Shown here one piece after another: positions 37,321 through 47,358 of a stretch of DNA of 64,000 nucleotides. The stretch is taken from the NCBI GenBank assembly GCA_014138725.1, contig JACJID010000002.1, forward strand, positions 1,192,001-1,256,000, given 5' to 3'. Position 1 is the first letter of the stretch. The number at the start of each line of letters is the position of its first letter. This DNA is from Kutzneria viridogrisea (GTDB lineage: Bacteria; Actinomycetota; Actinomycetes; Mycobacteriales; Pseudonocardiaceae). Under the pieces are notes generated by a model. It searched no databases and was not told where the DNA came from. It saw only the letters and a list, made by a program, of their open reading frames with translations. The position numbers and the translations under genes are program-made.

Positions 37321-38903
37321 TTCTTCTTCTTGTCGTTCTTGCCGAAGTTCAGCTTCGACGGGTCGAACCCGGGCGGCAGCTGGTCCAGGCCGGCCAGTCC
37401 GGGCGGCAGCTCACCGAGGCCGCCGGGCAGGTGCGAGATGTCGGGCATGCCACCGGGCATGCCACCGGGCATGCCACCCAGTCCACCGGGCAGCCCGGGG
37501 AAGCCCCCGCGCAGCTTCGGCGGGGTCGGGCCGCGTCCGCCCTTGCCCTTCTTGCCCTTCTTGCCCTTGCGGCTGCCGCCACCGCCCATGCCGGGCAGGC
37601 CGAAGCGACCGGCCATCTGCTTCATCATCTTGCGGGCGTCGAAGAACTTGGTGACCAGGTCGTTGACCTCGCTGACGGCCACACCCGAGCCGTTGGCGAT
37701 GCGCAGCCGCCGCGAGCCGTTGATGATCTTCGGGTCGGCCCGCTCCGCAGGGGTCATGCCGCGGATGATCGCCTGCAACCGGTCCAGGCGCTTCTCGTCG
37801 AAGTTGGCCAGCTGGTCCTTCATCTGGCCCGCGCCGGGCAGCATGCCGATCAGGTTCGCGAGCGGACCCATCTTGCGCACCGCGAGCATCTGCTCCAGGA
37901 AGTCCTCGAGCGTCAGCTCCCCGGTGCCCAGCTTGGCCGCGGTCTGCTGGGCCTTCTCCTGGTCGAAGTGCTGCTCGGCCTGCTCGATCAGGGTGAGCAG
38001 GTCACCCATGCCCAGGATGCGGCTGGCCATCCGGTCGGGGTGGAAGACGTCGAAGTCCTCCAGCTTCTCCCCGTTGGAGGCGAACAGGATGGGCTGGCCG
38101 GTGACCTCGCGCACGCTCAGCGCGGCACCACCGCGGGCGTCGCCGTCGAGCTTGGTCAGCACCACGCCGGTGAAGCCAACGCCGTCGCGGAAGGCCTCGG
38201 CGGTGGTCACCGCGTCCTGACCGATCATGGCGTCGACCACGAACAGGACCTCGTCGGGCCGCACGGCGTCGCGGATGTCCGCGGCCTGCCGCATCAGCTC
38301 CTCGTCGATGCCCAGGCGGCCCGCGGTGTCCACCACGACCACGTCGTGCTGGGCCCGCCTGGCCTCCTCGATCGCGGCCTTGGCCACGGCCACCGGGTCG
38401 CCGACCCCGTTGCCGGGCTCGGGCGCGAACACCGGCACGGCCACCCGTTCGCCGACCACCTGGAGCTGGGTCACCGCGTTGGGGCGCTGCAGGTCGCAGG
38501 CCACCAGCATGGGCGTGTGGCCCTGCTTCTTGAGCCAGCCGGACAGCTTGCCGGCGAGGGTGGTCTTACCGGCACCCTGCAGACCGGCGAGCATGATCAC
38601 CGTGGGCGGGGTCTTGGCCAGGTTGAGCCGTCGCGTCTCGCCGCCGAGGATGCCGATGAGCTCCTCGTTGACGATCTTGACGACCTGCTGGGCCGGGTTG
38701 AGCGCCCCGGAGACCTCGGCGCCCTTGGCACGTTGCTTGATGCCCGCGATGAAGGTCTTCACCACCGGCAGCGCGACATCGGCCTCCAGCAGGGCGATGC
38801 GGATCTCGCGGCAGGTCGAGTCGATGTCGGTGTCGGACAGCCGCCCCTTGCCGCGCAGGTTGGCCAGTACCGACGAGAGCCGATCGGAAAGGGTGTCGAA
38901 CAC
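37317..38903 (-). CDS. ffh: Signal recognition particle protein Ffh
   Basis: This 528-residue GTPase binds signal sequences and 4.5S RNA and delivers ribosomes to FtsY. The N domain (1-90) is followed by the G domain with GLQGAGKTT at 107-115, DTAGRLGIDEEL and TKLDGDARGG, then the methionine-rich M domain. A Gly/Pro/Met-rich C-terminal tail of about 70 residues includes three 12-bp DNA repeats (37446-37481). The usual RNA partner gene is not in the window. Confidence 0.96.
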   Translation of the reverse strand: MFDTLSDRLSSVLANLRGKGRLSDTDIDSTCREIRIALLEADVALPVVKTFIAGIKQRAKGAEVSGALNPAQQVVKIVNEELIGILGGETRRLNLAKTPPTVIMLAGLQGAGKTTLAGKLSGWLKKQGHTPMLVACDLQRPNAVTQLQVVGERVAVPVFAPEPGNGVGDPVAVAKAAIEEARRAQHDVVVVDTAGRLGIDEELMRQAADIRDAVRPDEVLFVVDAMIGQDAVTTAEAFRDGVGFTGVVLTKLDGDARGGAALSVREVTGQPILFASNGEKLEDFDVFHPDRMASRILGMGDLLTLIEQAEQHFDQEKAQQTAAKLGTGELTLEDFLEQMLAVRKMGPLANLIGMLPGAGQMKDQLANFDEKRLDRLQAIIRGMTPAERADPKIINGSRRLRIANGSGVAVSEVNDLVTKFFDARKMMKQMAGRFGLPGMGGGGSRKGKKGKKGKGGRGPTPPKLRGGFPGLPGGLGGMPGGMPGGMPDISHLPGGLGELPPGLAGLDQLPPGFDPSKLNFGKNDKKKK

Positions 38904-38927
38904 GGTGCCGCCAGACCTCGCAACTAG

Positions 38928-39512
38928 TCAGTGGGTTACCCACGAGGGTAGCTGTGCTGGCACGGCCACGTCTGCGGGTGGTGCCAAGTGCAGCCGGTCG
39001 GCGCCCTGCCGGGACAGCAGGCGGGCGCTGCGCCAGCCCCTGGGCACCCGGCCGGCGAGCAGGGCGGCGCGCACCCGTTGGGCCCTGCGCACGTGGCGGG
39101 CGAAGGAGCGCGGGCGGACCGTGCGGCCGCGCTGGTGCTGACCGGCCAGTGCCTGCTCGGGGCTGACGTCCAGCCAGAGCATGCGCACCGGCCGCCTGGT
39201 CAGGAAGCCGACGAGGGCCAGCAGCGCTCGGGTCGTGGCACGGGTGGAGGGCTCGTGCACCACAACGGGGCCACGGGTCAGGGCCGCGTGGCGCACGATC
39301 CTGGCGCGGTGCCAGGCGTGCACCAGCGGCCGGTACCAGCGGTACGGGGTGCGCGCGGGCAGCAGGGAGCGGAGCCGGTGCCGGACCTGGTCGGAGTCCA
39401 GCACCGGCACGGGATCGACCTCGACGCGGCGCAGCAGGGTGGACTTACCGGCGCCGGGCAGGCCGCACACCACGAGCAGATCGCGGTGGTCGAGCCGGAT
39501 CGCAGTGGTCAT
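38928..39512 (-). CDS. P-loop kinase-like ATPase
   Basis: This 194-residue protein has Walker A GLPGAGKST at 17-25 and an AAA_33/zeta-toxin-like kinase layout with LDSDQVRHRLRSLL and a conserved LWLDVSPEQALAGQ segment. It resembles small ATP-dependent kinases of unknown substrate. It lies between ffh and glnD, where mycobacteria have an unrelated gene. No antitoxin-like partner is adjacent, so a zeta-type toxin role is not supported. Confidence 0.75.
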   Translation of the reverse strand: MTTAIRLDHRDLLVVCGLPGAGKSTLLRRVEVDPVPVLDSDQVRHRLRSLLPARTPYRWYRPLVHAWHRARIVRHAALTRGPVVVHEPSTRATTRALLALVGFLTRRPVRMLWLDVSPEQALAGQHQRGRTVRPRSFARHVRRAQRVRAALLAGRVPRGWRSARLLSRQGADRLHLAPPADVAVPAQLPSWVTH

Positions 39513-39562
39513 GCGGGCTCAACGAACGACCCGCCGGTAAACGTTCCTTTAACCGGAACTTC

Positions 39563-41929
39563 TCAGGTTCCGCGGGCGGCGGCCAGCACGGCGCGTTCGA
39601 TCAACCGCCTGCGGCCCAGGTCGAAGGGGTCCCCCTCGGTGGCGGACAGGCAGAACGAGTCGACCACCGTGCTGCCCAGCGTGGCCACCTTGGCCCAGCG
39701 CACGTCCAGCCCGCTGCCCTCCAGCGCGGCGGCGACCCGGTGCAGCAGCCCGATCCGGTCGGCGGCACGCAACTCCAGCACGACCGCGCCGGAGGCCTCG
39801 TCGTCGAACCACAGCACGCGCGGCGGCGGCGCGTCGGTGGGCGGCCCGCCGTAGTCCCGCTCCTTGGCGGTCAGCTTCTCGCCCAGGGCGAGCCCGCCGT
39901 CGATGGCGCGGGTCAGCTGCTCGCGGATCAGCCCGGCGTCGGGCAGGGAACCGAACCGCGGCGACACGCTGAACACGTCGACCGCCACCCCGGAGTGGCT
40001 GCGCAGCGCGGCGGAGTGCACCTCCAGCGAGTTCAGTGCGAGCACGCCCGCCGCGCGGGAGAGCAGGCCGGGCCGGTCGGGGGCGATCACCGTGACGGTG
40101 GCGGTCTGCCCCTCCTCGGTGATCAGCACGTCGGGACGGCCCGAGTTCGCCACGGCGTGCGCACGGGACTGCTGCTCCACGTCCAGCGGCTCGGGACGCG
40201 GGGACGGCTCCCCCGCCATCGCCTTGCGGCAGCGGCGGACCAGGTCGGCGATCAGCCCGGCCTTCCAGTCCGTCCACACTCCCGGGCCGGTGGCCAGCGA
40301 GTCGGCCTCCGCCAGGGCGTGCAGCAGTTCCAGCAGCACCGGGTCGCCGCCGAGGGTCTCCACGACCCGGTTCACGGTGGCCGGGTCCTCCACGTCGCGG
40401 CGGGTCGCGGTGTGCGGCAACAACAAGTGGTGCCGCACGGCCGCGGTGAGCAGCTCAACGTCGTTGGGCCACAGGCCGATGCGCTCGCCGATCTGGGTGG
40501 CCAGCGCGGCCCCGACCTCGGAGTGGTCGGCGTCCCGGCCCTTGCCGATGTCGTGCAGCAAAGCCGCCAGCAGCAACAGGTCCGGCCGCGACACGGTGGT
40601 GGTCAACCGCGCCGCCTGCGCGGTGGCCTGCACCAGGTGCCGGTCCACCGTCCAGGTGTGCGCGAGGTCGCGCGGGGGCAGGTCGCGCACGGCGCCCCAC
40701 TCCGGGAAGAGCCTGCCCCACAACCCGGTGCGGTCCAACGCCTCCACGACGTCGACCAGACCAGGCCCGGTGCCGAGCATGCCGAGCAGTTCCTCGCGGG
40801 CCTGTCTCGGCCACGGCTTGCGCAGTTCCGGTGCGGCGTCGGCGAGCCGGGTCAGCGTGCCCGCGGCGATGGGGCTGTTCGTGCGGGCCGCGGCGCCCGC
40901 GACACGCAGCAGCAGACCCGGGTCCCGGCTGGGGATCGCCTCCCGCGCGAGGGCGACCTCGTTGCCGTGCAACACAACCCCGTCGTCCAGCGGGCGGCGG
41001 GCCGGTCCCCTGCGCAGCGCGGCACGGCCGAAGGAGGTCAGCCCGCGCCGCGGTGCCGCGGCCCGCGCCGAGCGCAGCGCCACGTCCACGGCGTACACCA
41101 CGGTGCGGCCCGCCGAGGACAGCGCCCTGGCCAGGCCGAACCGGTCGCCCATCGCCAGCGCGGTGGCCACCTCGTCGCCCTCCTGGGCCTGCAACACGTC
41201 CCGGCCGCGACCACTGGCCCTGCGCAGTTCGGTGCGCACGTCCAGCAGCAGGGCGTGCGCCTCGGCCACGTCCCCGCCCGGACGGTCGATCACCTGCGCG
41301 ACCGCCAGCGCGTCGAGCAGTTGCAGGTCGCGCAGGCCGCCACGGCCGTGCTTGAGGTCGGGCTCCACCCGGTGGGCCACCTCGCCCGACATCATCCACC
41401 GGCGCTTGGCCGAGTCGGTGAGCTCCTCAAGGCGGTCCCGGATGCCTGAGCGCCACGCCTGTCGCGCCGAGCTGATCAGCCGCTCGGCGACCTCCGGGTC
41501 ACCGGCGAGCTGCCTGGCCTCCAGCAGTCCCAGTGCCACCCGCAGGTCGCTGCCCGCCACCCGCAGGGCCTCACCCACCGTGCGCACCGAGTGGTCCAGC
41601 CCGATTCCGGAGTTCCACAGCGGGTACCAGAGCCGTTCGGCGACGGCGTCGATGTCCTTGCGCCCGTTGTGCACCAGGACCAGGTCCAGGTCCGAGGCGG
41701 GCACGAGTTCGCGGCGGCCCAGCGCGCCGACCGCCAGCAGTGCGACCCCGCTGCCCGGCCCGCCGACCCCCGAGTTGCCCGCGTGCGCGGCGAGCCAGAA
41801 CTCGTGCAGGTCCACCAGGGCCTCACGCAGTGCTTCCGCCGGCAGCCTGCGGTGACCCGGTGCGGGCTTGAGCAACAAGTCCCTGGCCCGCACCAGGTCG
41901 TCCGCAGTGACGGCCCCCAGATCCGTCAT
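39563..41929 (-). CDS. glnD: PII protein nucleotidylyltransferase/deadenylylase GlnD
   Basis: This 788-residue bifunctional enzyme modifies GlnK according to glutamine level. In order it has a nucleotidyltransferase domain (GALGRRELVPASDLDL at about 68-83), an HD domain (LLHDIGKGRDADHSE) and two C-terminal ACT domains (VIAPDRPGLLSRAAGVLAL, LRAADRIGLLHRVAAAL). In Streptomyces and Corynebacterium it adenylylates Tyr51 of GlnK. It follows glnK by ten bases in the amtB-glnK-glnD operon and starts ATG with GGAG upstream. Confidence 0.95.
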   Translation of the reverse strand: MTDLGAVTADDLVRARDLLLKPAPGHRRLPAEALREALVDLHEFWLAAHAGNSGVGGPGSGVALLAVGALGRRELVPASDLDLVLVHNGRKDIDAVAERLWYPLWNSGIGLDHSVRTVGEALRVAGSDLRVALGLLEARQLAGDPEVAERLISSARQAWRSGIRDRLEELTDSAKRRWMMSGEVAHRVEPDLKHGRGGLRDLQLLDALAVAQVIDRPGGDVAEAHALLLDVRTELRRASGRGRDVLQAQEGDEVATALAMGDRFGLARALSSAGRTVVYAVDVALRSARAAAPRRGLTSFGRAALRRGPARRPLDDGVVLHGNEVALAREAIPSRDPGLLLRVAGAAARTNSPIAAGTLTRLADAAPELRKPWPRQAREELLGMLGTGPGLVDVVEALDRTGLWGRLFPEWGAVRDLPPRDLAHTWTVDRHLVQATAQAARLTTTVSRPDLLLLAALLHDIGKGRDADHSEVGAALATQIGERIGLWPNDVELLTAAVRHHLLLPHTATRRDVEDPATVNRVVETLGGDPVLLELLHALAEADSLATGPGVWTDWKAGLIADLVRRCRKAMAGEPSPRPEPLDVEQQSRAHAVANSGRPDVLITEEGQTATVTVIAPDRPGLLSRAAGVLALNSLEVHSAALRSHSGVAVDVFSVSPRFGSLPDAGLIREQLTRAIDGGLALGEKLTAKERDYGGPPTDAPPPRVLWFDDEASGAVVLELRAADRIGLLHRVAAALEGSGLDVRWAKVATLGSTVVDSFCLSATEGDPFDLGRRRLIERAVLAAARGT

Positions 41930-41939
41930 CGCGACTCCT

Positions 41940-43615
<1,676 letters not shown>

Positions 43616-43665
43616 ATCGTCCTCCCGTGCGGGTACGGCGTTGCAGGGAAGAGTGGCCACCCGCT

Positions 43666-43735
43666 GTTTCACCGGCCCGCGTGCGAGGTTTCGCCCGCGT
43701 GAACTGTGCCGCCCCGAGTGTTACGAGCGAGTTTC
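43666..43735 (-). promoter_or_regulatory. GlnR-like binding region upstream of amtB
   Basis: Read on the minus strand, GAAAC (43731-43735) is followed 11 bp later by GTAAC (43720-43724). Further on come TTCAC (43699-43703), GAAAC (43688-43692) and another GAAAC 22 bp on (43666-43670). The known GlnR box is gTnAC-n6-GaAAC, repeated with 11-bp steps; four of the five words fit it. GlnR control of amtB-glnK-glnD is established in Streptomyces and mycobacteria. Confidence 0.7.
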
Positions 43736-43808
43736 CCGCCCGCCAGTCGAACCGGGCCGCTCACCCAGCGTCGCCGACCGGATCGCCCGAGCGAGTGCAC
43801 AACCCCGC

Positions 43809-43980
43809 GAGCCCCGCTCACAGGCGCGCGAGTCCCGCTCTGGCGGGAACGAGGTGCGGCGGCTGGGCGGGACTCGCGGGCACCAGAGCGGGACTCAGGG
43901 TCCTCAGGGCGGGACTCGGCTGCGGCTGGGCGGGACTCGGGGTCCCCAGAACGGGACTCGCGGGCACCAGGACGGGACTC
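43809..43980. repeat. 21-bp-pitch GGGACTC repeat array A
   Basis: Six exact GGGACTC cores start at 43869, 43890, 43911, 43932, 43953 and 43974, each 21 bp apart and preceded by RC. Upstream are two units in the opposite orientation at 43809 (GAGCCCC) and 43830 (GAGTCCC), also 21 bp apart. The units at 43869 and 43953 agree in 19 of 21 bases. A perfect 14-bp inverted repeat joins 43830-43843 with 43883-43896. The last core ends six bases before the stop codon of the symporter (43987-43989). Confidence 0.85.
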
Positions 43981-43986
43981 ACGGGG

Positions 43987-45468
43987 TCAGCGGGCGGCGA
44001 CCGGCTCGGGGGGCAGGCCGCGGACGGCTTCCTTGCGGCGGGTGGCCAGGGTCACCGCACCCAGCACGAGCAGGTTCACCAGCAGCGCGACCACGCCCAC
44101 GTTGAGGTCCTTGACGGGCTGGGGCAGGCCGGGGGCCAAGCCGCCCACGGTGACCCCGGTGAGGGTCAGCACGGCGACGACGGCGACCCCGGCGAGGATG
44201 CCGCAGGCGGCGCCGGAGGTGGTGACGAGCCTGCGCTTGGCGAGGCTGAGCAGCAGCGCGGGGAACAACTGGGTCACCAGCGAGTAGCCCATCAGCAGCA
44301 GGGACACGATCGTGTCGCCGCCGTTGAACGTGAAGTACAGGGCGATCAGGGCGACGACCGGCACGAGCGCCTTGGCCAGCAGCCCGGTCCGGGCCTCGCT
44401 GGTGGCCGGGCGCACCACCCGGTACAGGTTCTTGGCGAGCATCGTGGCGGAGCTCATCAGGATCAGCGAACCGGGCACCAGCGCGGTGAGCACCCCGGCA
44501 CCGCCGACCACGCCGACGAACCACGGGTCGAAGGTCTTGGTGGTGATGCGCAGCAGGGACAGGTCCCCGTCGCTGCCCTTGAGCCCGGGCACGACGAGCA
44601 CGGCGGTGAAGCCGACGAAGAACACGAAGAGCAGGATCAACTGGTACAGCGGCAGCACGATCGCGTTGCGGCGGAAGACCCGCTCGTCGCGGGCGGTGTA
44701 GGCGGCCGTGAAGGAGTGCGGCCACATGTAGAAGCCCATCGCCGACAGCAGCACGGTGGAGACGAACCAGGTCGGGCTCATGCCGCTGTCGGGCAGCGTG
44801 AGGAAACCGGGCTTGGCGGCCTCGACCGCGCGGAACATCGGTGCGATGCCGCCGAAGTAGTGCCAGGGCAGGTAGATGCCCAGTGCCAGCACGACAACCA
44901 GGATCAGCCCGTCCTTGAGCACCGAGGTCCAGGCCGAACCGTGCACCCCGGAGACCGTCACGTACACGGCGAGCACGAGCGTGCCGAGGATGATCGCCCA
45001 CGCGTACGGGATGGCCTGCCCGGACACCTCGGACACGATGATGCCCAGGCCCTTGAGCTGGAGCACCAGGTACGGCACCAGCGCCGCGACCCCGACTAGC
45101 GCGACCAGTGCGCCCAGCAGCGGGCTGTCGAACTTGGCGGCGAAGAAGTCGGACTGGGAGTGCAGCCCGCGGCGCTTGGCGAAGCGCCAGATCGCGGGCA
45201 GCAGCCAGTACGAGGCGGTGAAGGCGATCGAGCCGTAGCAGAGGATGTAGAAGGCGGGGCCGCCCTTGCCGTAGGCCCAGCCGGATCCGCCCAGGAAGGT
45301 GAACGTCGTGTAGATCTCGCCCGCCATGAGCAGGAACACGAATGCGCTGCCGAATCCGCGCCCGCCGACGGTCCACTGCTCCAGGTCCATGTCCCGGCCC
45401 CGCCTGGCGCGGATACCGAGCACCAGTGCGATCAGCACGAAGCCGAGGACGACCAGCAGCGCGGTCAC
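43987..45468 (-). CDS. Sodium:solute symporter, monocarboxylate-type (MctP-like)
   Basis: This 493-residue protein has about 13 transmembrane segments of the SSS family, with EQWTVGGRGFGSAFVFLLMAGE near the N-terminus and GFYMWPHSFTAAYTAR in the middle, a segment seen in MctP-type monocarboxylate carriers. It overlaps the preceding DUF3311 gene by four bases; this small-protein/SSS pair is a recurring module. Acetate, lactate or pyruvate uptake is plausible. A palindrome lies upstream of the pair and a repeat array directly follows the stop. Confidence 0.87.
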   Translation of the reverse strand: MTALLVVLGFVLIALVLGIRARRGRDMDLEQWTVGGRGFGSAFVFLLMAGEIYTTFTFLGGSGWAYGKGGPAFYILCYGSIAFTASYWLLPAIWRFAKRRGLHSQSDFFAAKFDSPLLGALVALVGVAALVPYLVLQLKGLGIIVSEVSGQAIPYAWAIILGTLVLAVYVTVSGVHGSAWTSVLKDGLILVVVLALGIYLPWHYFGGIAPMFRAVEAAKPGFLTLPDSGMSPTWFVSTVLLSAMGFYMWPHSFTAAYTARDERVFRRNAIVLPLYQLILLFVFFVGFTAVLVVPGLKGSDGDLSLLRITTKTFDPWFVGVVGGAGVLTALVPGSLILMSSATMLAKNLYRVVRPATSEARTGLLAKALVPVVALIALYFTFNGGDTIVSLLLMGYSLVTQLFPALLLSLAKRRLVTTSGAACGILAGVAVVAVLTLTGVTVGGLAPGLPQPVKDLNVGVVALLVNLLVLGAVTLATRRKEAVRGLPPEPVAAR

Positions 45469-45662
45469 TGGTTCTCCTCACGGTTGGCCGGATCGGACCA
45501 GTAGGTCACCGCCATCACCACCGAGGTGAGCACCACCCAGGTGACCAGCCAGAACAGGATGAACGGCAGGCCGAGCACCACCGGCTCGGACCGGTTGGCG
45601 AAGAAGATCCCGCCGAGCATTCCCACCGCGGGAATGGCCCCGGCCAGGTAGCGCAGTCTCAT
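45465..45662 (-). CDS. DUF3311 small membrane protein
   Basis: This 65-residue protein has two transmembrane segments (LAGAIPAVGMLGGIFFANR and PFILFWLVTWVVLTSVVMA) and a short polar tail. DUF3311 proteins are encoded directly ahead of SSS symporters and are presumed accessory subunits. The ATG at 45662 has AGGCGGG upstream and gives the family's usual length; an ATG 12 codons earlier is less likely. Confidence 0.85.
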   Translation of the reverse strand: MRLRYLAGAIPAVGMLGGIFFANRSEPVVLGLPFILFWLVTWVVLTSVVMAVTYWSDPANREENQ

Positions 45663-45689
45663 CCGCCCGCCTCTCGCACAACCCCCGAA

Positions 45690-45706
45690 ATTCCACATCG
45701 TGGAAT
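45690..45706. promoter_or_regulatory. Palindromic operator upstream of the DUF3311/symporter pair
   Basis: ATTCCAC and GTGGAAT flank three bases, a perfect 7-bp-arm inverted repeat 28-44 bp before the DUF3311 start. Similar TTCCA/TGGAA palindromes are bound by IclR-type regulators, which often control carboxylate uptake. That link is inference. Confidence 0.55.
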
Positions 45707-45803
45707 CCGGATACCGAGTTCTGCGAAAGTCAACGGCCCTGGCTGATACGTGTCAAGACCTGTCACACCACCAGTGCCCGCTGTTCACCATCGGGAAACC
45801 GGC

Positions 45804-47225
45804 TCAGCCCAGCAGCGCGTCCACGAAGGCGCCGGGCTCGAAGGGCGCCAGGTCGTCGGCGCCCTCGCCAAGGCCAACCAGCTTGACCGGCACGCCCAGT
45901 TCGCGCTGCACCTGGAAGACGATGCCGCCCTTGGCCGTGCCGTCCAGCTTGGTGAGCACGATGCCGGTCACGTCCACCACCTCGCCGAACACCCTGGCCT
46001 GGGTCAGCCCGTTCTGGCCGGTGGTGGCGTCGAGCACCAGCAGCACCTCGTCCACCTCGGCCTGCTTCTCCACCACCCGCTTGACCTTGCCCAGCTCGTC
46101 CATCAGGCCGGTCTTGGTGTGCAGCCGCCCCGCGGTGTCCACCAGCACGGCGTCCACCTTGGCCTCGACTCCCCGCTTGACGGCGTCGAACGCGACCGCG
46201 GCCGGATCGGCGCCCTCCTTGCCGCGCACGACCTCGGCGCCGACCCGCTCGGCCCAGGTGGCCAGCTGGTCGGCCGCAGCGGCACGGAACGTGTCGGCGG
46301 CACCCAGCAGCACGGTGCGCCCGTCGGCCACCAGCACGCGGGCCAGCTTGCCGGTGGTGGTGGTCTTGCCGGTGCCGTTCACGCCGACCACCAGCAGCAC
46401 GGCCGGGTTGCCGTTGTTGGGCAGGGCCCGCACCGACCGGGTCATCTCCGGGTGCAGGGACTCGATCAGCACCTCGCGCAGCAGGGCGCGGACCTCGGCG
46501 GCGCTGCGCACACCGCGGGAGACCAGCCGCTCGCGCAGCTTGTCCACGATCTCGGTGGTGGTGGCCGCGCCGATGTCGGCCATCAGCAGCGTGTCCTCGA
46601 TGTCGGTCCAGGAGTCCTCGTCCAGGTTGCCCGCGCCGAGCAGCCCGAGCAGGCCCTTGCCCAGGGTGGACTGCGAGCGGGACAGCTTGCCGCGCAGCCG
46701 CTCCAGGCGCCCCTCGGTGGGCTCGATCTCCGGCTCGACTGGCTGGGCCGGGACCGGGGTGGTCGGCGGCTCCACCGGCACCGGCTGGGCGGGCACGGGG
46801 GTCGTCGGCGGCTCCACCGGCACCGGCTGGGCGGGCACGGGGGTCGTCGGCGGCTCCACCGGCTGCGCGGGCACCGGGGTGGTCGGCGGCTCGACCCGCT
46901 CGGGCAGGTCGACGTCCACGATCGTGCGCCGCTCGGAGTCGCGCGGCACCGAGGCGTCGTCACCGACCCCGGGCTGGCCGTCGACCTCGGTGCGCTCGGC
47001 CACCGGGTGCTCGACCGGCGGTGGCGCCACGGCCGTGCCGCCCCCCGCGGCCAGGTCGAAGCCCTTGGCGGCCTGGTAGCCGCCGTCCTTGGGCCGCTGC
47101 TGCTCCTCGCGCTCGGTCAGGCTGATCCGCCGCTTGCGGGCGAGCACCAGCCCGACCACCAGCGCGACGGCCAACACGAGGAGGACGGCGACGCCGATCC
47201 AGATCAAGGCAGTGGACTCAAGCAC
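45804..47225 (-). CDS. ftsY: Signal recognition particle receptor FtsY
   Basis: This 473-residue SRP receptor has an N-terminal membrane anchor (STALIWIGVAVLLVLAVALVV). A low-complexity linker of about 110 residues contains four copies of a VEPPTTPVPAQPV unit. The NG GTPase domain follows, with GVNGTGKTT near 283, DTAGRLHTK and TKLDGTAKGG. The anchor is unusual compared with E. coli FtsY but typical for actinobacteria. The GTG at 47225 has GAGGATG upstream. It corresponds to Rv2921c next to smc. Confidence 0.95.
   Translation of the reverse strand: MLESTALIWIGVAVLLVLAVALVVGLVLARKRRISLTEREEQQRPKDGGYQAAKGFDLAAGGGTAVAPPPVEHPVAERTEVDGQPGVGDDASVPRDSERRTIVDVDLPERVEPPTTPVPAQPVEPPTTPVPAQPVPVEPPTTPVPAQPVPVEPPTTPVPAQPVEPEIEPTEGRLERLRGKLSRSQSTLGKGLLGLLGAGNLDEDSWTDIEDTLLMADIGAATTTEIVDKLRERLVSRGVRSAAEVRALLREVLIESLHPEMTRSVRALPNNGNPAVLLVVGVNGTGKTTTTGKLARVLVADGRTVLLGAADTFRAAAADQLATWAERVGAEVVRGKEGADPAAVAFDAVKRGVEAKVDAVLVDTAGRLHTKTGLMDELGKVKRVVEKQAEVDEVLLVLDATTGQNGLTQARVFGEVVDVTGIVLTKLDGTAKGGIVFQVQRELGVPVKLVGLGEGADDLAPFEPGAFVDALLG
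46741..46892. repeat. 45-bp tandem repeats in the ftsY linker
   Basis: A 15-codon unit (VEPPTTPVPAQPVPV) is present in two nearly identical full copies with two shorter flanking copies. The DNA copies are close to identical, so the tract is likely to vary in length between strains by slippage or unequal crossing-over. Confidence 0.8.
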
Positions 47226-47358
47226 CCGGTCATCCTCGCATCTGGCCACCCGGGGCTCACGCCGAGCACCGTCGACAACAAACGCGAAAGTCGGCGATTC
47301 GGTAAAAGTTCCACATCACATCTTGCGGCAGCCCTGCCAGTGGCATAGACCACATGCC

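Larger units (their letters stand above)
43616..43986. other. 371-bp intergenic region upstream of amtB
   Basis: There is no gene. Positions 43666-43735 carry a GlnR-like half-site ladder. The rest (43780-43986) is mainly a 21-bp-pitch GGGACTC repeat array that abuts the symporter stop codon at 43987. Confidence 0.7.

Noticed and set aside
38928-39512. Zeta-type toxin of a toxin-antitoxin pair
   Set aside because: The P-loop kinase fold fits, but there is no small antitoxin gene next to it and the neighbours are housekeeping genes.
43809-43980. CRISPR-like array
   Set aside because: The constant part is only seven to nine bases, the intervals are 12-14 bases, both orientations occur in one array, and no cas genes are present.
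43748-44000. Repeat protein with RDS motifs every seven residues
   Set aside because: The periodic peptide is only the translation of the 21-bp repeat; there is no start context, and the frame runs antisense into the symporter gene.
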